DNA of 64,000 bases from JAGVSV01 sp050952845 (GCA_050952845.1 JBMNLP010000001.1:992001-1056000), one strand, 5' to 3'. Counted from the first letter of the stretch, positions 24,400 to 36,303 are shown. Program-made: numbers and translations. The notes: a model not told the origin generated them from the sequence alone.

Positions 24400-25407
24400 A
24401 TGGCGAAGATGTATTACGAGAAGGATTGTGACTTAAACCTGCTGAAGGACAAAAAACTGGCGGTTGTGGGATATGGCAGCCAGGGACATGCCCATGCGCT
24501 GAACCTGAAGGACAGCGGTATGGATGTCATCATAGGGCTGTACGAAGGCTCGAAGTCCTGGCAAAAGGCTGAGAATGCCGGTCTGAAAGTGATGACGACA
24601 GCGGATGCTGTTCAACAGGCTGATGTGGTGATGATTCTGGTGAACGACGAAAAACAAGCTGCCCTGTATAAAAAGGACATTGCACCCCATCTGAAACCGG
24701 GTATGGCGCTGGCTTTCGGCCATGGGTTCAACATCCACTACGGACAGATCGTGCCGCCCAAGGACGTCGATGTCATCATGATCGCCCCTAAGGGGCCGGG
24801 TCACACCGTGCGCAGCCAGTTCCGCGAAGGGCGCGGTGTACCCTGCCTGATTGCCGTCTACCAGAACGCTACGGGCAAAGCGAAGGACATCGCGCTGGCT
24901 TGGGCGATGGGCATCGGCGGCGCGCGGGCCGGCGTGTTGGAGACTACCTTTAAAGAAGAAACCGAGACCGACCTGTTCGGCGAGCAGGCTGTGCTCTGCG
25001 GCGGCGTGACGGCATTGATGAAGGCCGGTTTTGACATCTTGGTGGAAGCTGGATACCAGCCCGAAAGCGCGTACTTTGAGTGCCTGCACGAAATGAAGCT
25101 GATCATCGACCTGGTGAACGCCGGCGGCCTGGCGTTCATGCGGTATTCCATCAGCGACACAGCTGAATACGGCGATTATACGGTAGGTCCCCGCATCGTA
25201 ACGGACGAAACCAGGAAAGAAATGAAAAAGGTGCTTGCAGAAATTCAGGATGGCACCTTTGCAAAGAAATGGATCAAGGAAAACGAGGAAGGACGCCCTG
25301 AGTTCACCAGGATGCGCAAGGAAGCCCAGGAAAGCCTGCTTGAGAAAACCGGTAAGGACCTGCGGGAAAAGATGTCCTGGAAGCGTGAAGAATACGGTGA
25401 AAAGTAA
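24400..25407 (+). CDS. ilvC: Ketol-acid reductoisomerase, class I
   Basis: A 335-residue short-form enzyme that isomerises and reduces acetohydroxy acids. The N-terminal Rossmann domain has VVGYGSQGHAHALNL; the cofactor loop reads GLYEGSKSW, keeping both phosphate-binding serines expected for NADPH. The C-terminal knotted domain carries the Mg ligands (ETDLFGEQ, YFECLHEMKLI). The stop is one base before the ilvD ATG. Confidence 0.97.
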   Translation: MAKMYYEKDCDLNLLKDKKLAVVGYGSQGHAHALNLKDSGMDVIIGLYEGSKSWQKAENAGLKVMTTADAVQQADVVMILVNDEKQAALYKKDIAPHLKPGMALAFGHGFNIHYGQIVPPKDVDVIMIAPKGPGHTVRSQFREGRGVPCLIAVYQNATGKAKDIALAWAMGIGGARAGVLETTFKEETETDLFGEQAVLCGGVTALMKAGFDILVEAGYQPESAYFECLHEMKLIIDLVNAGGLAFMRYSISDTAEYGDYTVGPRIVTDETRKEMKKVLAEIQDGTFAKKWIKENEEGRPEFTRMRKEAQESLLEKTGKDLREKMSWKREEYGEK

Positions 25408-25408
25408 C

Positions 25409-27081
25409 ATGCGCAGCGATGTCATGAAGCAGGGGGCGCAGCGCGCACCGCAGCGCTCCCTTTTGAAAGCGGTTGGCTTGACTGACGCACAAATCAGCAA
25501 GCCCCTGATCGGCATCGTCAACTCGTATAATGAGATTGTGCCCGGTCACATCCACTTGAATACCATTGCGCGCGCTGTTAAGGACGGGGTGCTGGCAAAC
25601 GGCGGCACGCCCATTGAGTTCAACACCATTGCCGTCTGCGATGGCATTGCCATGGGGCATATGGGCATGCACTATTCACTGTGCACCAGGGAAATTATTG
25701 CCGATTCGGTGGAATGCATGGTGCGTGCGCATGCCTTTGACGCGCTGGTGTTTATTCCCAATTGCGACAAGGTGGTGCCGGGCATGCTGATGGCGGCAGC
25801 CAGGTTGGATCTGCCCTGCCTGTTCATATCGGGCGGGCCGATGCTGTCGCTGAATTGCGGCGGCACCTACCGGGACCTCAACAGCGTGTTTGAAGCGGTG
25901 GGCGCGTATTCGGTGGGCGCCGTCACCGAAAAAGAGATGAACGACGTTGAAGCGACTGCCTGCCCCACCTGCGGCTCGTGTTCGGGCATGTTCACGGCCA
26001 ACTCCATGAACTGCCTGTGCGAAGCGCTGGGGTTGGCGCTGCCCGGCAACGGCACCACGCCCGCTGTGTATGCAGCGCGCATCCGCATGGCTAAGGAAGC
26101 AGGTGCCCGGGTGATGCAGCTGTTGGATCAACACCTCACAGCCCGGAAAATACTCACCGAAAAGGCGCTGCGTAATGCGCTGGCAGTGGACATGGCGCTG
26201 GGTTGTTCCACCAATTCGGCGCTTCATCTGGCTGCCATCGCCCATGAGGCGGACCTGCCATTCTCTATAGATATGATCAACCAAGTCAGCGGGAAGACGC
26301 CCAACCTCTGCCGCCTGGCGCCGGCAGGTCCCCATCATATGCAGGATCTGGATGCCGCAGGGGGCGTGCACGCCGTAATGAAGGAATTGCTGGCGGCAGG
26401 CCTGTTGGATGGCACTGCGCTGACCGTACAGGGTGGCACGATGGCAGATGCCGTGCGCAACGCACGTGTAGCCGATGCCGATGTGATCCGCCCGGTTTCA
26501 AACCCATACGCCCCTGTAGGCGGCCTTGCGGTATTGTATGGCAACCTGGCGCCTGATGGCGCCGTTGTCAAGCAGTCCGCCGTGGCGCCGGAAATGCTCC
26601 AACACCAGGGGCCAGCCCGCGTATTTGACAGCGAGGATGCTGCGGCGGAGGCGATCTTCGGCGGTGCCATCCGGCCCGGCGATGTCATTGTGATCCGTTA
26701 CGAGGGCCCCAGAGGCGGCCCCGGCATGCGTGAAATGCTCAGCCCCACCTCGGCTATTGCGGGCATGGGTCTGGACAAGGATGTGGCGCTGATCACCGAC
26801 GGGCGGTTCTCAGGCGCTACCCGCGGCGCAGCCATCGGGCACATATCGCCTGAGGCGGCGTCTGGCGGTACCATTGCTCTGGTACAGGAAGGCGACCTGA
26901 TCGCTATCGACATTCCCGCCCGAAAGCTGAGCCTGCTGGTGGATGACACCGCTTTAAAAGCGCGCCGGGTTAGCTTCAGGCAGCCTGAGAAAAAGCCGGT
27001 TGCAGGATATCTGCGCCGGTATGCCGGCATGGTATCCTCTGCGGATAAAGGAGCCGTACTGATGGAAAGCGAGGTTTCTGT

Positions 27082-27085
<4 letters not shown>
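25409..27085 (+). CDS. ilvD: Dihydroxy-acid dehydratase
   Basis: A 558-residue Fe-S dehydratase that forms 2-oxo acids in the Ile and Val branches. Cluster cysteines lie in PNCDKVVPGM and PTCGSCSGMFTANSM, and a further cysteine in CDGIAMGHMGM. ATG 25409, one base after ilvC, gives MRSDVMKQGAQRAPQRSLLK; the open frame begins earlier inside ilvC. It ends with an ATGA overlap with leuA. Confidence 0.97.
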
Positions 27086-28581
<1,496 letters not shown>

Positions 28582-28583
28582 CA

Positions 28584-30161
28584 ATGAACAGGATCAGCAT
28601 ATTCGATTCGACGCTGCGCGACGGCGCGCAGGGCGAGGGCATTTCCTATTCGGTGTCCGACAAGCTGTCCATCGTGCGTGCGCTGGATGACTTTGGCGTT
28701 GACTACATCGAAGCCGGCAATCCCGGCAGCAACCCCAAGGACATTGCCTTCTTCAGGGAGATCCGCGGCGACACGCTGCGTCACGCCAGGCTCTGCGCCT
28801 TTGGCAGCACCCACAGAAAAGGCATCCGCGTGGAAGATGATCCCGGCATTCAGTCGCTGTTGACGGCGGAGACGCCTTGCGTATCCATCTTCGGTAAAGC
28901 CTGGGACATGCACGTGGAAAAGGTGCTAAACGCGGAGCTTGATGAAAACCTGGCGCTGGTGCAAAATACCGTCAGCTTCTTTGTAGCCCGCGGCAAGGAG
29001 GTCATTTTTGACGCGGAGCACTTCTTTGATGGATATAAAGCCAACCCGGCTTATGCGCTCAACGTGCTGGAGGCTGCCCTGCAGGCAGGGGCGCATTGCC
29101 TGTGCCTGTGCGACACCAACGGCGGCACGCTGCCCTCAAGGGTATCTACTGATGTTGCAACGGTGCGCGACAAGTTTCCAGGCGCTGTGATTGGCATCCA
29201 CTGCCACAACGACACCGGGTGTGCGGTCGCCTCCTCAATCGTGGCGGTGGAGGCAGGGGCCACCCACGTGCAAGGCACGTTCACCGGCACGGGTGAGCGG
29301 TGCGGCAACGCAGACCTGTCCATCATCATCCCTAACCTGCAGCTGAAGATGGGCTATCACTGTGTGGACAGCGACCTGTCCGGGCTGTCCGGTGCCGTGC
29401 GCCGCGTGATGGATATCTCCAACCTGCCTGTGCCCGGCAACACCCCCTATGTTGGGGCTAGCGCTTTCGCGCACAAGGGCGGTATGCACATCGACGGCGT
29501 CAGCAAAATATCCTCGTCGTTTGAACACATCGCCCCTGAAAGCGTCGGCAACTCCAGGCGCTTTCTGATGAGCGAGGTGTCCGGCCGCTCCATGGTGATG
29601 AAAATGCTGGAGTCCATAGCGCCCGGTCTATCCCGCGACTCGGGCGAGGTGCACCAGATACTTGCCCGCACCAAGGAATTGGAGAATGAGGGCTACCAGT
29701 TTGAAGCGGCTGATGCCAGCTTTGAATTGATGGCATTGAAGACGCTGGGGCGTTTCCGTCCGCATTTTCATACCGTCATTTACCGCACATCGGGTGAATA
29801 CCCGCCCCCGGGCGTCGATTTCAGCGCCTCGGCGCTGATCAGCCTGAAGGTGGACGGCAGGGAGGAGACAACTGCCGCCACAGGCAACGGCCCGGTCAAT
29901 GCGCTGGACATCGCACTCAGAAAGGCGTTGACCGTCTTTTATCCCATGCTGAAAGATGTACGGCTGACTGACTACAAGGTGCGCGTGCTGACAGGCGCTG
30001 AGGCAACGGCTTCCATGGTACGGGTGCTGATTGAGTCCACCGATGGGAAGGACAGCTGGACCACCGTGGGTGTAGGCACCGACGTGGTGGCGGCAAGCTG
30101 GGAAGCGCTGTGCGATTCCTTCGAATACGTGCTGCATCAAATGGAAGAGGTGTATATATGA
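28584..30161 (+). CDS. cimA: Citramalate synthase
   Basis: A 525-residue HMGL-like enzyme of the CimA family: FDSTLRDGAQGEGISYSVSD and the EAGNPGSNPKDIAFF segment, in which citramalate synthases differ from LeuA, then IHCHNDTGCAVASS and a C-terminal LeuA-type dimer domain. It condenses pyruvate with acetyl-CoA to citramalate, which LeuCD and LeuB convert to 2-oxobutyrate for isoleucine. This explains the lack of ilvA in the operon. GTG 28578 overlapping leuA is an alternative start. Confidence 0.92.
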   Translation: MNRISIFDSTLRDGAQGEGISYSVSDKLSIVRALDDFGVDYIEAGNPGSNPKDIAFFREIRGDTLRHARLCAFGSTHRKGIRVEDDPGIQSLLTAETPCVSIFGKAWDMHVEKVLNAELDENLALVQNTVSFFVARGKEVIFDAEHFFDGYKANPAYALNVLEAALQAGAHCLCLCDTNGGTLPSRVSTDVATVRDKFPGAVIGIHCHNDTGCAVASSIVAVEAGATHVQGTFTGTGERCGNADLSIIIPNLQLKMGYHCVDSDLSGLSGAVRRVMDISNLPVPGNTPYVGASAFAHKGGMHIDGVSKISSSFEHIAPESVGNSRRFLMSEVSGRSMVMKMLESIAPGLSRDSGEVHQILARTKELENEGYQFEAADASFELMALKTLGRFRPHFHTVIYRTSGEYPPPGVDFSASALISLKVDGREETTAATGNGPVNALDIALRKALTVFYPMLKDVRLTDYKVRVLTGAEATASMVRVLIESTDGKDSWTTVGVGTDVVAASWEALCDSFEYVLHQMEEVYI

Positions 30162-31444
30162 GCAACATGACCATGACACAGAAGATCATCGCCGCGCACG
30201 CCGGGCGCGACAGCGTCGCGGCAGGCGAAATCGTGCTGGCTGATGTCGACCTGGTGCTGGGCAACGATGTCACTGCGCCGGTCGCGGTGCTTGCGTTTGA
30301 TGAACTGATTCACCCCCGTGTGTTCGACAACGGCAAGATTGCCCTGGTGCTGGACCATTTCACGCCCAACAAGGACATCAAGGCGGCGGAGCAATCAAAG
30401 TTGGTGCGCGAGTTTGCTAAAAAGCACGACATCAAGCATTTTTTCGATGTGGGCAAAGCCGGTGTTGAGCATGCGCTGCTGCCCGAACAGGGATTGGTGA
30501 CGGCGGGCGATCTGGTCATCGGCGCCGACAGCCACACCTGTACCTATGGTGCGCTGGGCATGTTTTCCACAGGCGTAGGCTCCACCGACATGGCGGCAGC
30601 CATGGCCAGCGGCAAAACCTGGCTGCGCATACCGCGCGCCATCCAGGTGGTGCTCACGGGGGCGTTTGGCCCCCATGTGTCCGGGAAGGACCTGGTGCTC
30701 CACCTGATCGGCATGATCGGCGTGGACGGCGCCCTGTACCAGTCGCTGGAGTTTACGGGCCCCGGCGTACAGAATTTGACTGTGGATGACCGCCTCTGCG
30801 TGTGCAACATGGCTATCGAAGCCGGCGCCAAGAACGGCATTTTCCCCGTGGACGACAGAACGCTAGCATTTCTTCGCGATCATGGCGCGCAGCCGCCCAG
30901 GGTATACCAGGCCGATCCCGGCGCAGCCTACGAGCGGATCATTGAGATCGATCTGGGCAGCATCAAGCCCACCGTCGCCTTCCCGCACCTGCCTGAAAAC
31001 ACCCGCACATTTGATCAGATTCCCAATGATATGGCGATTGACCAGGTGGTTATCGGCTCCTGCACCAACGGCCGGCTCAGCGACTTTGTGATCGCTGCCG
31101 ATATCATGAAAGGGCGCACGGTTGCTCCTGGTGTCAGGTGTCTGATCATCCCGGCGACGCAGCGCATTTTTCAGGATGCCATGCGCATGGGCCTGTTCGA
31201 TATATTCATCGACGCAGGCTGTGCCGTATCCACCCCCACCTGCGGTCCCTGCCTGGGCGGCCACATGGGTATCTTAGCAGCAGGTGAAAAATGCGTTGCC
31301 ACCACCAACCGCAATTTTGTCGGACGCATGGGCTCGCCCCAGAGCGAGGTATACCTGGCCAGCCCGGCCGTAGCCGCGGCATCCGCTGTGCTGGGGCGCA
31401 TCGCTTCCCCCGACATGCTCGGCCCGAAAGGAGAAACTGCATGA
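30158..31444 (+). CDS. leuC: 3-isopropylmalate dehydratase, large subunit
   Basis: A 428-residue aconitase-family subunit of the shorter archaeal-like type. Cluster cysteines are visible in IGSCTNGRLSDF and in the CGPC motif of STPTCGPCLGGHMG; GADSHTCTYGALG forms the substrate region. It acts with LeuD on isopropylmalate and, in this operon, probably also on citramalate. ATG 30158 overlaps the cimA stop (ATGA) with GGAAGAGG upstream. Confidence 0.96.
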   Translation: MSNMTMTQKIIAAHAGRDSVAAGEIVLADVDLVLGNDVTAPVAVLAFDELIHPRVFDNGKIALVLDHFTPNKDIKAAEQSKLVREFAKKHDIKHFFDVGKAGVEHALLPEQGLVTAGDLVIGADSHTCTYGALGMFSTGVGSTDMAAAMASGKTWLRIPRAIQVVLTGAFGPHVSGKDLVLHLIGMIGVDGALYQSLEFTGPGVQNLTVDDRLCVCNMAIEAGAKNGIFPVDDRTLAFLRDHGAQPPRVYQADPGAAYERIIEIDLGSIKPTVAFPHLPENTRTFDQIPNDMAIDQVVIGSCTNGRLSDFVIAADIMKGRTVAPGVRCLIIPATQRIFQDAMRMGLFDIFIDAGCAVSTPTCGPCLGGHMGILAAGEKCVATTNRNFVGRMGSPQSEVYLASPAVAAASAVLGRIASPDMLGPKGETA

Positions 31445-31923
31445 AGCTTACAGGTAAAGCCCTGCGCTACGGCGACCATGTGGACACCGACGTCATCATC
31501 CCGGCGCGCTACCTGAACACATCCGACCCCAGGGAACTGGCCAGCCACTGCATGGAGGACATTGACCCCGCTTTTGCAAACAAACTGAACCCTGGGGATT
31601 TTGTCGCCGCAGGCGTCAACTTTGGCTGTGGCTCCTCGCGCGAGCATGCTCCGCTGGCGCTGAAAACAGCCGGCGTGTCCTGCGTGATTGCCAAGAGCTT
31701 TGCGCGCATCTTCTACCGCAACGCTATCAACATCGGCTTACCCATCATCGTTAGCGATTTAGCTATCAGCGACGGGGACCGCTTAGAGGCGGACTTAGAG
31801 CAGGGCATTCTCAAAAACCTGACCAGTGGTGAGGAGGACAGGTTCCCGCCCTTCCCGCCGTTCATTCAGGAGGTCATTGCGTCGGGCGGCCTGATGAAGG
31901 CGCTGGAGGAGGGAAAACTGTGA
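31441..31923 (+). CDS. leuD: 3-isopropylmalate dehydratase, small subunit
   Basis: A 160-residue swivel-domain subunit with the key loop NFGCGSSREHAPLAL and GDHVDTDVIIPARYLN near the start, as in the short LeuD class that partners the 420-residue LeuC type. It overlaps leuC by 4 bases (ATGA) and leuB by 4 bases. The open frame before 31441 lies inside leuC. Confidence 0.96.
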   Translation: MKLTGKALRYGDHVDTDVIIPARYLNTSDPRELASHCMEDIDPAFANKLNPGDFVAAGVNFGCGSSREHAPLALKTAGVSCVIAKSFARIFYRNAINIGLPIIVSDLAISDGDRLEADLEQGILKNLTSGEEDRFPPFPPFIQEVIASGGLMKALEEGKL

Positions 31924-32987
31924 AACATACCATTGCACTGATCCCGGGCGATGGCATCGGCCCCGAAATCATCGATGCGGCGCGGCGGGTGCTGGAGAAG
32001 GCGGCTGCCAAGTTCGGCATATCGTTCGCGTTTACTGAAGTGATGGCCGGCGGCTGCGCGATTGACGCCCACGGCGTGCCGCTGCCTGAAGGTGCTTTGG
32101 ATGCCTGCCTGGCCAGCGGTTCGGTGCTGCTGGGAGCGGTGGGCGGTCCCAGATGGGAAACGCTGCCCGGGCACCTCAGGCCGGAGCGCGCGCTGTTGGG
32201 AATCCGTAAAGGCATGGGATTGTTTGCCAATTTACGCCCTGCCAGGCTGATGCCCATGCTGAAGGATGCCTGCCCGCTGCGGGCGGAGACGGCGGAGCGT
32301 GGCTTCGATATGCTGATTGTCCGCGAGTTGACGGGCGGCATGTACTTTGGTGAGTCCGGTCGCCGTGACGGGCCGGATGGCCCGGAAGCCTTTGACACCG
32401 AGTGCTATTCGGTGAAGGAAATACGCCGCATCGGCAAAATTGCCTTTGAAGCGGCCAAGACGCGCCGAAAGGAGGTCACCAGCATCGACAAAGCCAATGT
32501 ACTGGAGTCGTCCCGCTTATGGCGTGAAACCATACACGACCTGGCGCGCGAATACCCGGATGTTGCGTACCGCGATATGCTGGTTGACAACGCGGCCATG
32601 CAGCTGGTGCAGAACCCTGCCCAGTTTGACGTGATCGTAACCAGCAACATATTTGGCGACATCCTTTCCGACGAAGCCTCGCAGCTGACGGGATCCATCG
32701 GCTTGTTGCCCTCAGCGTCGCTGGGAGATGGCACGCGGGGGTTGTACGAGCCGATCCACGGCTCGGCGCCCGACATCGCCGGCAAGGACATGGCTAACCC
32801 CATCGCGACGGTGCTGTCGGCAGCCATGATGCTGCGGATGTCCTTTGGTTTGCACGCGGCGGCGGACCTGATGGAGAAAGCGGTGGACAGCGTGCTGGAA
32901 GCGGGCTTGCGCACGCGCGATATTGCGCGCGGCGGGCCTTACATCAAGGGCAGCGAAATGACAAACGCGCTGCTGGATAGAATATGA
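31920..32987 (+). CDS. leuB: 3-isopropylmalate dehydrogenase
   Basis: A 355-residue beta-decarboxylating dehydrogenase (ALIPGDGIGPEI, RELTGGMYFG, TSNIFGDILSDEASQLTGSIG, YEPIHGSAPDIAGK). NAD is expected. It completes leucine synthesis and probably also oxidises the methylmalate made via CimA. The start is GTG 31920, overlapping leuD by 4 bases. ilvE follows after 16 bases. Confidence 0.97.
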   Translation: MKHTIALIPGDGIGPEIIDAARRVLEKAAAKFGISFAFTEVMAGGCAIDAHGVPLPEGALDACLASGSVLLGAVGGPRWETLPGHLRPERALLGIRKGMGLFANLRPARLMPMLKDACPLRAETAERGFDMLIVRELTGGMYFGESGRRDGPDGPEAFDTECYSVKEIRRIGKIAFEAAKTRRKEVTSIDKANVLESSRLWRETIHDLAREYPDVAYRDMLVDNAAMQLVQNPAQFDVIVTSNIFGDILSDEASQLTGSIGLLPSASLGDGTRGLYEPIHGSAPDIAGKDMANPIATVLSAAMMLRMSFGLHAAADLMEKAVDSVLEAGLRTRDIARGGPYIKGSEMTNALLDRI

Positions 32988-33003
32988 CTGGGAGAAGGGA
33001 GCG

Positions 33004-34083
33004 ATGAGCGTGGAAAACGGCATCAAGGTTGAGCGGGCGGCTGCGCTGAAGGCTAAGCCTGTGGATGAAAGCAGCCTGGGCTTTGGCAGGTTGTTTACGG
33101 ACCACATGTACCTGTGCGAATACGGGGAAGGTCAGGGCTGGCACAGCGAGCGCATCGTGCCGTACGCGCCGTTTCAGGTTGACCCGGCCTGCGCTGTGCT
33201 GCATTACAGCCAGACCATCTTTGAAGGACTTAAGTGTTACCGCAGGGAGGACGGCGGCTTGCAGCTGTTCCGCGCCCGCGACAACTTTGAGCGCATGGCG
33301 CGGTCGGCGCGCCGCATGGGCATGCCGGCGCCTGATGTCGATCGGTCGCTGGCGGGCTTGAAGCAGTTGCTGGCTGTCGAGCGGGACTGGGTGCCCCGCC
33401 AGCCGGGCACCAGCCTGTACATCCGGCCGACGCTGGTAGCCATGGACGCCAAGCTGGGCGTACACGCGGCGCAGCAGTACCTGCTGTACATCATCCTCTC
33501 GCCCGTGGGCGCGTATTACAAAGGCGGCCTGGCGCCAAATGATATCTACGTGGAGGATCAATATGTGCGTGCAGTCCGGGGCGGCGTAGGAGAAGCCAAG
33601 ACAGGCGCCAACTACGCAGCATCCATCCTGGCCGGCATCGAAGCGGAAAAGTTGGGCTACGCGCAGGTGTTGTGGCTGGACGGCGTTGAGCGTCAGTACA
33701 TCGAGGAAGTCGGCGCCATGAACATATTCTATGTATATGGCGACAAGTTGGTGACGCCCCGCCTCAACGGCAGCATCCTGCCGGGCATCACCCGCGACAG
33801 CGTGCTGCAGCTGGCTGGCAGCCTCGGGCTTTCCACCAGTGAGGAGCGCATGGACATCGACGAAACGCTGGCTGACATCCGGGACGGGCGCGTTACCGAG
33901 GCGTTTGGGTCGGGTACTGCCGCCGTGATATCGCCTGTCGGCGCTTTCGCCTACCGGGGTGAAAAGGTCACTGTGGGCAACGGCGGCATCGGCCCCGTAT
34001 CGCAAAGGCTCTATGACACCCTGACGGGCATCCAGTACGGGAAGTTAGATGATCCCAAAGGCTGGATTACCAAGATAGATTAA
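33004..34083 (+). CDS. ilvE: Branched-chain amino acid aminotransferase
   Basis: A 359-residue class IV PLP aminotransferase of the longer bacterial/eukaryotic-like type. The PLP lysine is K199 in GEAKTGANYAAS; the family motif EVGAMNIFYVYGDKLVTP and the GSGTAAVISPVG phosphate loop follow. It performs the last step for Leu, Ile and Val. GGAGAAGGGAGC precedes the ATG. Last gene of the operon. Confidence 0.97.
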   Translation: MSVENGIKVERAAALKAKPVDESSLGFGRLFTDHMYLCEYGEGQGWHSERIVPYAPFQVDPACAVLHYSQTIFEGLKCYRREDGGLQLFRARDNFERMARSARRMGMPAPDVDRSLAGLKQLLAVERDWVPRQPGTSLYIRPTLVAMDAKLGVHAAQQYLLYIILSPVGAYYKGGLAPNDIYVEDQYVRAVRGGVGEAKTGANYAASILAGIEAEKLGYAQVLWLDGVERQYIEEVGAMNIFYVYGDKLVTPRLNGSILPGITRDSVLQLAGSLGLSTSEERMDIDETLADIRDGRVTEAFGSGTAAVISPVGAFAYRGEKVTVGNGGIGPVSQRLYDTLTGIQYGKLDDPKGWITKID

Positions 34084-34093
34084 CTATTCCAAT

Positions 34094-34131
34094 AAAAAAG
34101 CCGCGGCGCCAGTTAGACGTCGCGGTTTTTT
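34094..34131. terminator. Bidirectional terminator between ilvE and the MucBP-like gene
   Basis: CCGCGGCG (34101-34108) pairs with CGTCGCGG (34118-34125, one G-T pair); six A precede it (34094-34099) and six T follow (34126-34131), so it can stop transcription in both directions. It lies between two converging genes. Confidence 0.92.
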
Positions 34132-34142
34132 GATGAGGTCCG

Positions 34143-36173
34143 TTACAGCTTCCTGCGGGCGACAAAAGCCCAGGCGGGTTTCCCATCCTTGAAGTTTTCT
34201 ATTTCTACATAAGCCCAGAAGCTGTCCGGGTCGCGCAGCCAGGCCAATACGTTCACCTGAACGCCGGCTTTGCCGTAATACGCCAGACGGTTGGTTTCCC
34301 GGTCGCCGCCGATGACGGGGTCGTCGGTGAAATAAACGCCGCCGGTGGTTGTCCTGGGCTCCCTGGTGATGATGATCTCCTTCACCTGGCTGAGCACATT
34401 GGCAGGTACGGCAGCCTTGGTTACATACCCGATGCGGTATTTTCCGTTGGACAGCCCGTAGCCGATCAGCGCCCAGTCGCCCAGGGTGCCGTACACGCGG
34501 CAGGTGCCGCTGTTGCCGCCGGCGCTGGCTTTGGGCACGCGGTAGTAGTTGGGGCCTGGCCCTGTATACACTTCAAAGCTGCCCTGGTTCAGCTTGGTCT
34601 TGACATAGTCGGGCAGGTACTGCGGCTCCTTGATGGTGGCGGGGTCCTGGTAGACGAACACCACCTGCGCCGGCGTCGCCACGCCTGCTGGCGTCACCGT
34701 GACGGTGACGGTGCCCGGGCTGGTCAACACATAGTTGGCGGGGGCGTTGGACGGGTCCGCGCGCACCTGGTTGGGGGCGGCGCTCGATACCAGCGCCGTT
34801 GTCTGGGCAAGCTGGGCGCCATCCTGGTTGCGGTAGATGACCGGGATGTTGACGCTGACCGGCGGCAGCGGCGCTTTGTACGTGAAGGTGACGGAGGCGG
34901 GGGTGGCTGTGCCGTTGGCTGCTACCGTGACCGCCACGGTGCGCGGGCCGGTCAGGGTATAGCCGGCAGGCACGCGCCCGTCGTTGGCGGCGATGGTGTT
35001 GCTGCCCAGGCTCAGCGTCAGGCTTTCGCTGTGCAGCGATTTGCCGTTTTCGTCCTGATAGCTTACCGGCACCACGGCTGTGATGTTGGGCTGGTAGGTG
35101 AACGACACGGCGGACGGGGTGGCATTGCCATACTGGTCCACCTGCACCTGGACGCTGCGGCTGCCTATCAGGCGGTAGCCGGCGGGCACATCGGCATCAT
35201 TGGCGTATATGGTGTTGGCGCCATAGCCTGCCAGAACGCTGACCGTGTTCAGCAGCGCGCCGCCCACATCCATGTAATAGATGGGGATGGTCACCGTGGT
35301 CATGGGCGCCTGCGGGGCTGCCGGCTCCTGGGGGAGAGGGGGAGCGATGGGCGCTTGTGCATTGGTGTACAGGAAGGTCACGGAGGAAGGGCTGGCGACG
35401 CCCTGGGCAGACACCGATACCACGGCATCCTTGGCGCCTACCAGCTCGTAACCGGGCACCAGCGAGTTGTCTGCCGATATCAACGTGCTGCCGGGCTGCA
35501 GGTATACATATGCCATGTGCAGCAGCGTACCGTACAGGTCTTTATAGTATATCGGTACTGAGGCATACAGGATGGGGGCTTGTGGAAGAGGAGGCTGCGT
35601 GGCCGGTGTCTGCGCGTAGGTTAACGAGTAGGTGAATATAACGGACGAGGGGGTGGCGGCGCTGTTTTGGTCCACATTGACTGTAACGATCCGGGGACCT
35701 GTCAGCGCATAGCCTGCCGGTACTTTGGTGTCGTTGGCGATGATGTTGTTGGCGCCGTAGGAGCATTGCACATACTCGCTGTGCAGCGCCTCACCGGCGA
35801 GGGTCTGGTAATAAACCAGTACCGCGGCGCGGACGTTGGCAACATTGACGGCGCTGTCCATCGGGATGGGCGCAGCATGATAGGTCAGCGACGCCATCTT
35901 GTTGGACACATAGGCGCAGGAGTTGTCGGGTAGCAGGATTTCGTACCAACCCGTACTGGCATACCCGGTGCATTGATATACCGTGCCGGGTAGCGCAATG
36001 GCCACCACGGGGTAGGCGGTACTGCCGCCTGAGCGGATATTCACATTGGTGCTGTGGGTGATGGTGACATAGCCGATGATTGTCGTGCTGTCTGCGGCTG
36101 CCATGATGGGGGCGGCCAACAGGCTGCCGGCCAAAAGGATGCTCAGCAAGATGCTCAGTAGTTTTTTTGACAT
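34143..36173 (-). CDS. Secreted SH3-like protein with five MucBP-like repeats
   Basis: A 676-residue exported protein. Residues 1-26 are a signal peptide (hydrophobic LLSILLSILLAGSLLAAP, then MAAADS). An SH3-like domain follows (NVNIRSGGSTAYPVVA). Residues about 115-540 hold five repeats of about 85 residues with the pattern VPVSYQDENGKSL, a serine/glycine strand, NDGRVPAGYTLTGPRTV and TPASVTFTY, similar to MucBP repeats. Two C-terminal SH3-like parts (SFEVYTGPGPNYYRV and the final AWAFVARRKL) close the protein. No LPXTG or lipobox. It probably binds cell wall or glycan at the surface; the ligand is unknown. Confidence 0.85.
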   Translation of the reverse strand: MSKKLLSILLSILLAGSLLAAPIMAAADSTTIIGYVTITHSTNVNIRSGGSTAYPVVAIALPGTVYQCTGYASTGWYEILLPDNSCAYVSNKMASLTYHAAPIPMDSAVNVANVRAAVLVYYQTLAGEALHSEYVQCSYGANNIIANDTKVPAGYALTGPRIVTVNVDQNSAATPSSVIFTYSLTYAQTPATQPPLPQAPILYASVPIYYKDLYGTLLHMAYVYLQPGSTLISADNSLVPGYELVGAKDAVVSVSAQGVASPSSVTFLYTNAQAPIAPPLPQEPAAPQAPMTTVTIPIYYMDVGGALLNTVSVLAGYGANTIYANDADVPAGYRLIGSRSVQVQVDQYGNATPSAVSFTYQPNITAVVPVSYQDENGKSLHSESLTLSLGSNTIAANDGRVPAGYTLTGPRTVAVTVAANGTATPASVTFTYKAPLPPVSVNIPVIYRNQDGAQLAQTTALVSSAAPNQVRADPSNAPANYVLTSPGTVTVTVTPAGVATPAQVVFVYQDPATIKEPQYLPDYVKTKLNQGSFEVYTGPGPNYYRVPKASAGGNSGTCRVYGTLGDWALIGYGLSNGKYRIGYVTKAAVPANVLSQVKEIIITREPRTTTGGVYFTDDPVIGGDRETNRLAYYGKAGVQVNVLAWLRDPDSFWAYVEIENFKDGKPAWAFVARRKL

Positions 36174-36233
36174 GTCGTTCCCTTTCTTTGCTGTCGTGTT
36201 TCATCTGCAAAAGTCATAGCTGTCATCGATTCC

Positions 36234-36261
36234 ATTATACATGAAATAAACGTATCAACAA
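36234..36261 (-). promoter_or_regulatory. Promoter of the MucBP-like gene
   Basis: Read on the minus strand: TTGTTG (36261-36256), 16 bases, and a perfect TATAAT (36239-36234), about 60 bases upstream of the start codon. Confidence 0.6.
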
Positions 36262-36303
36262 CCCATATTCATCCATGACAACGAAAAAGAACGCATCCGT
36301 TAT

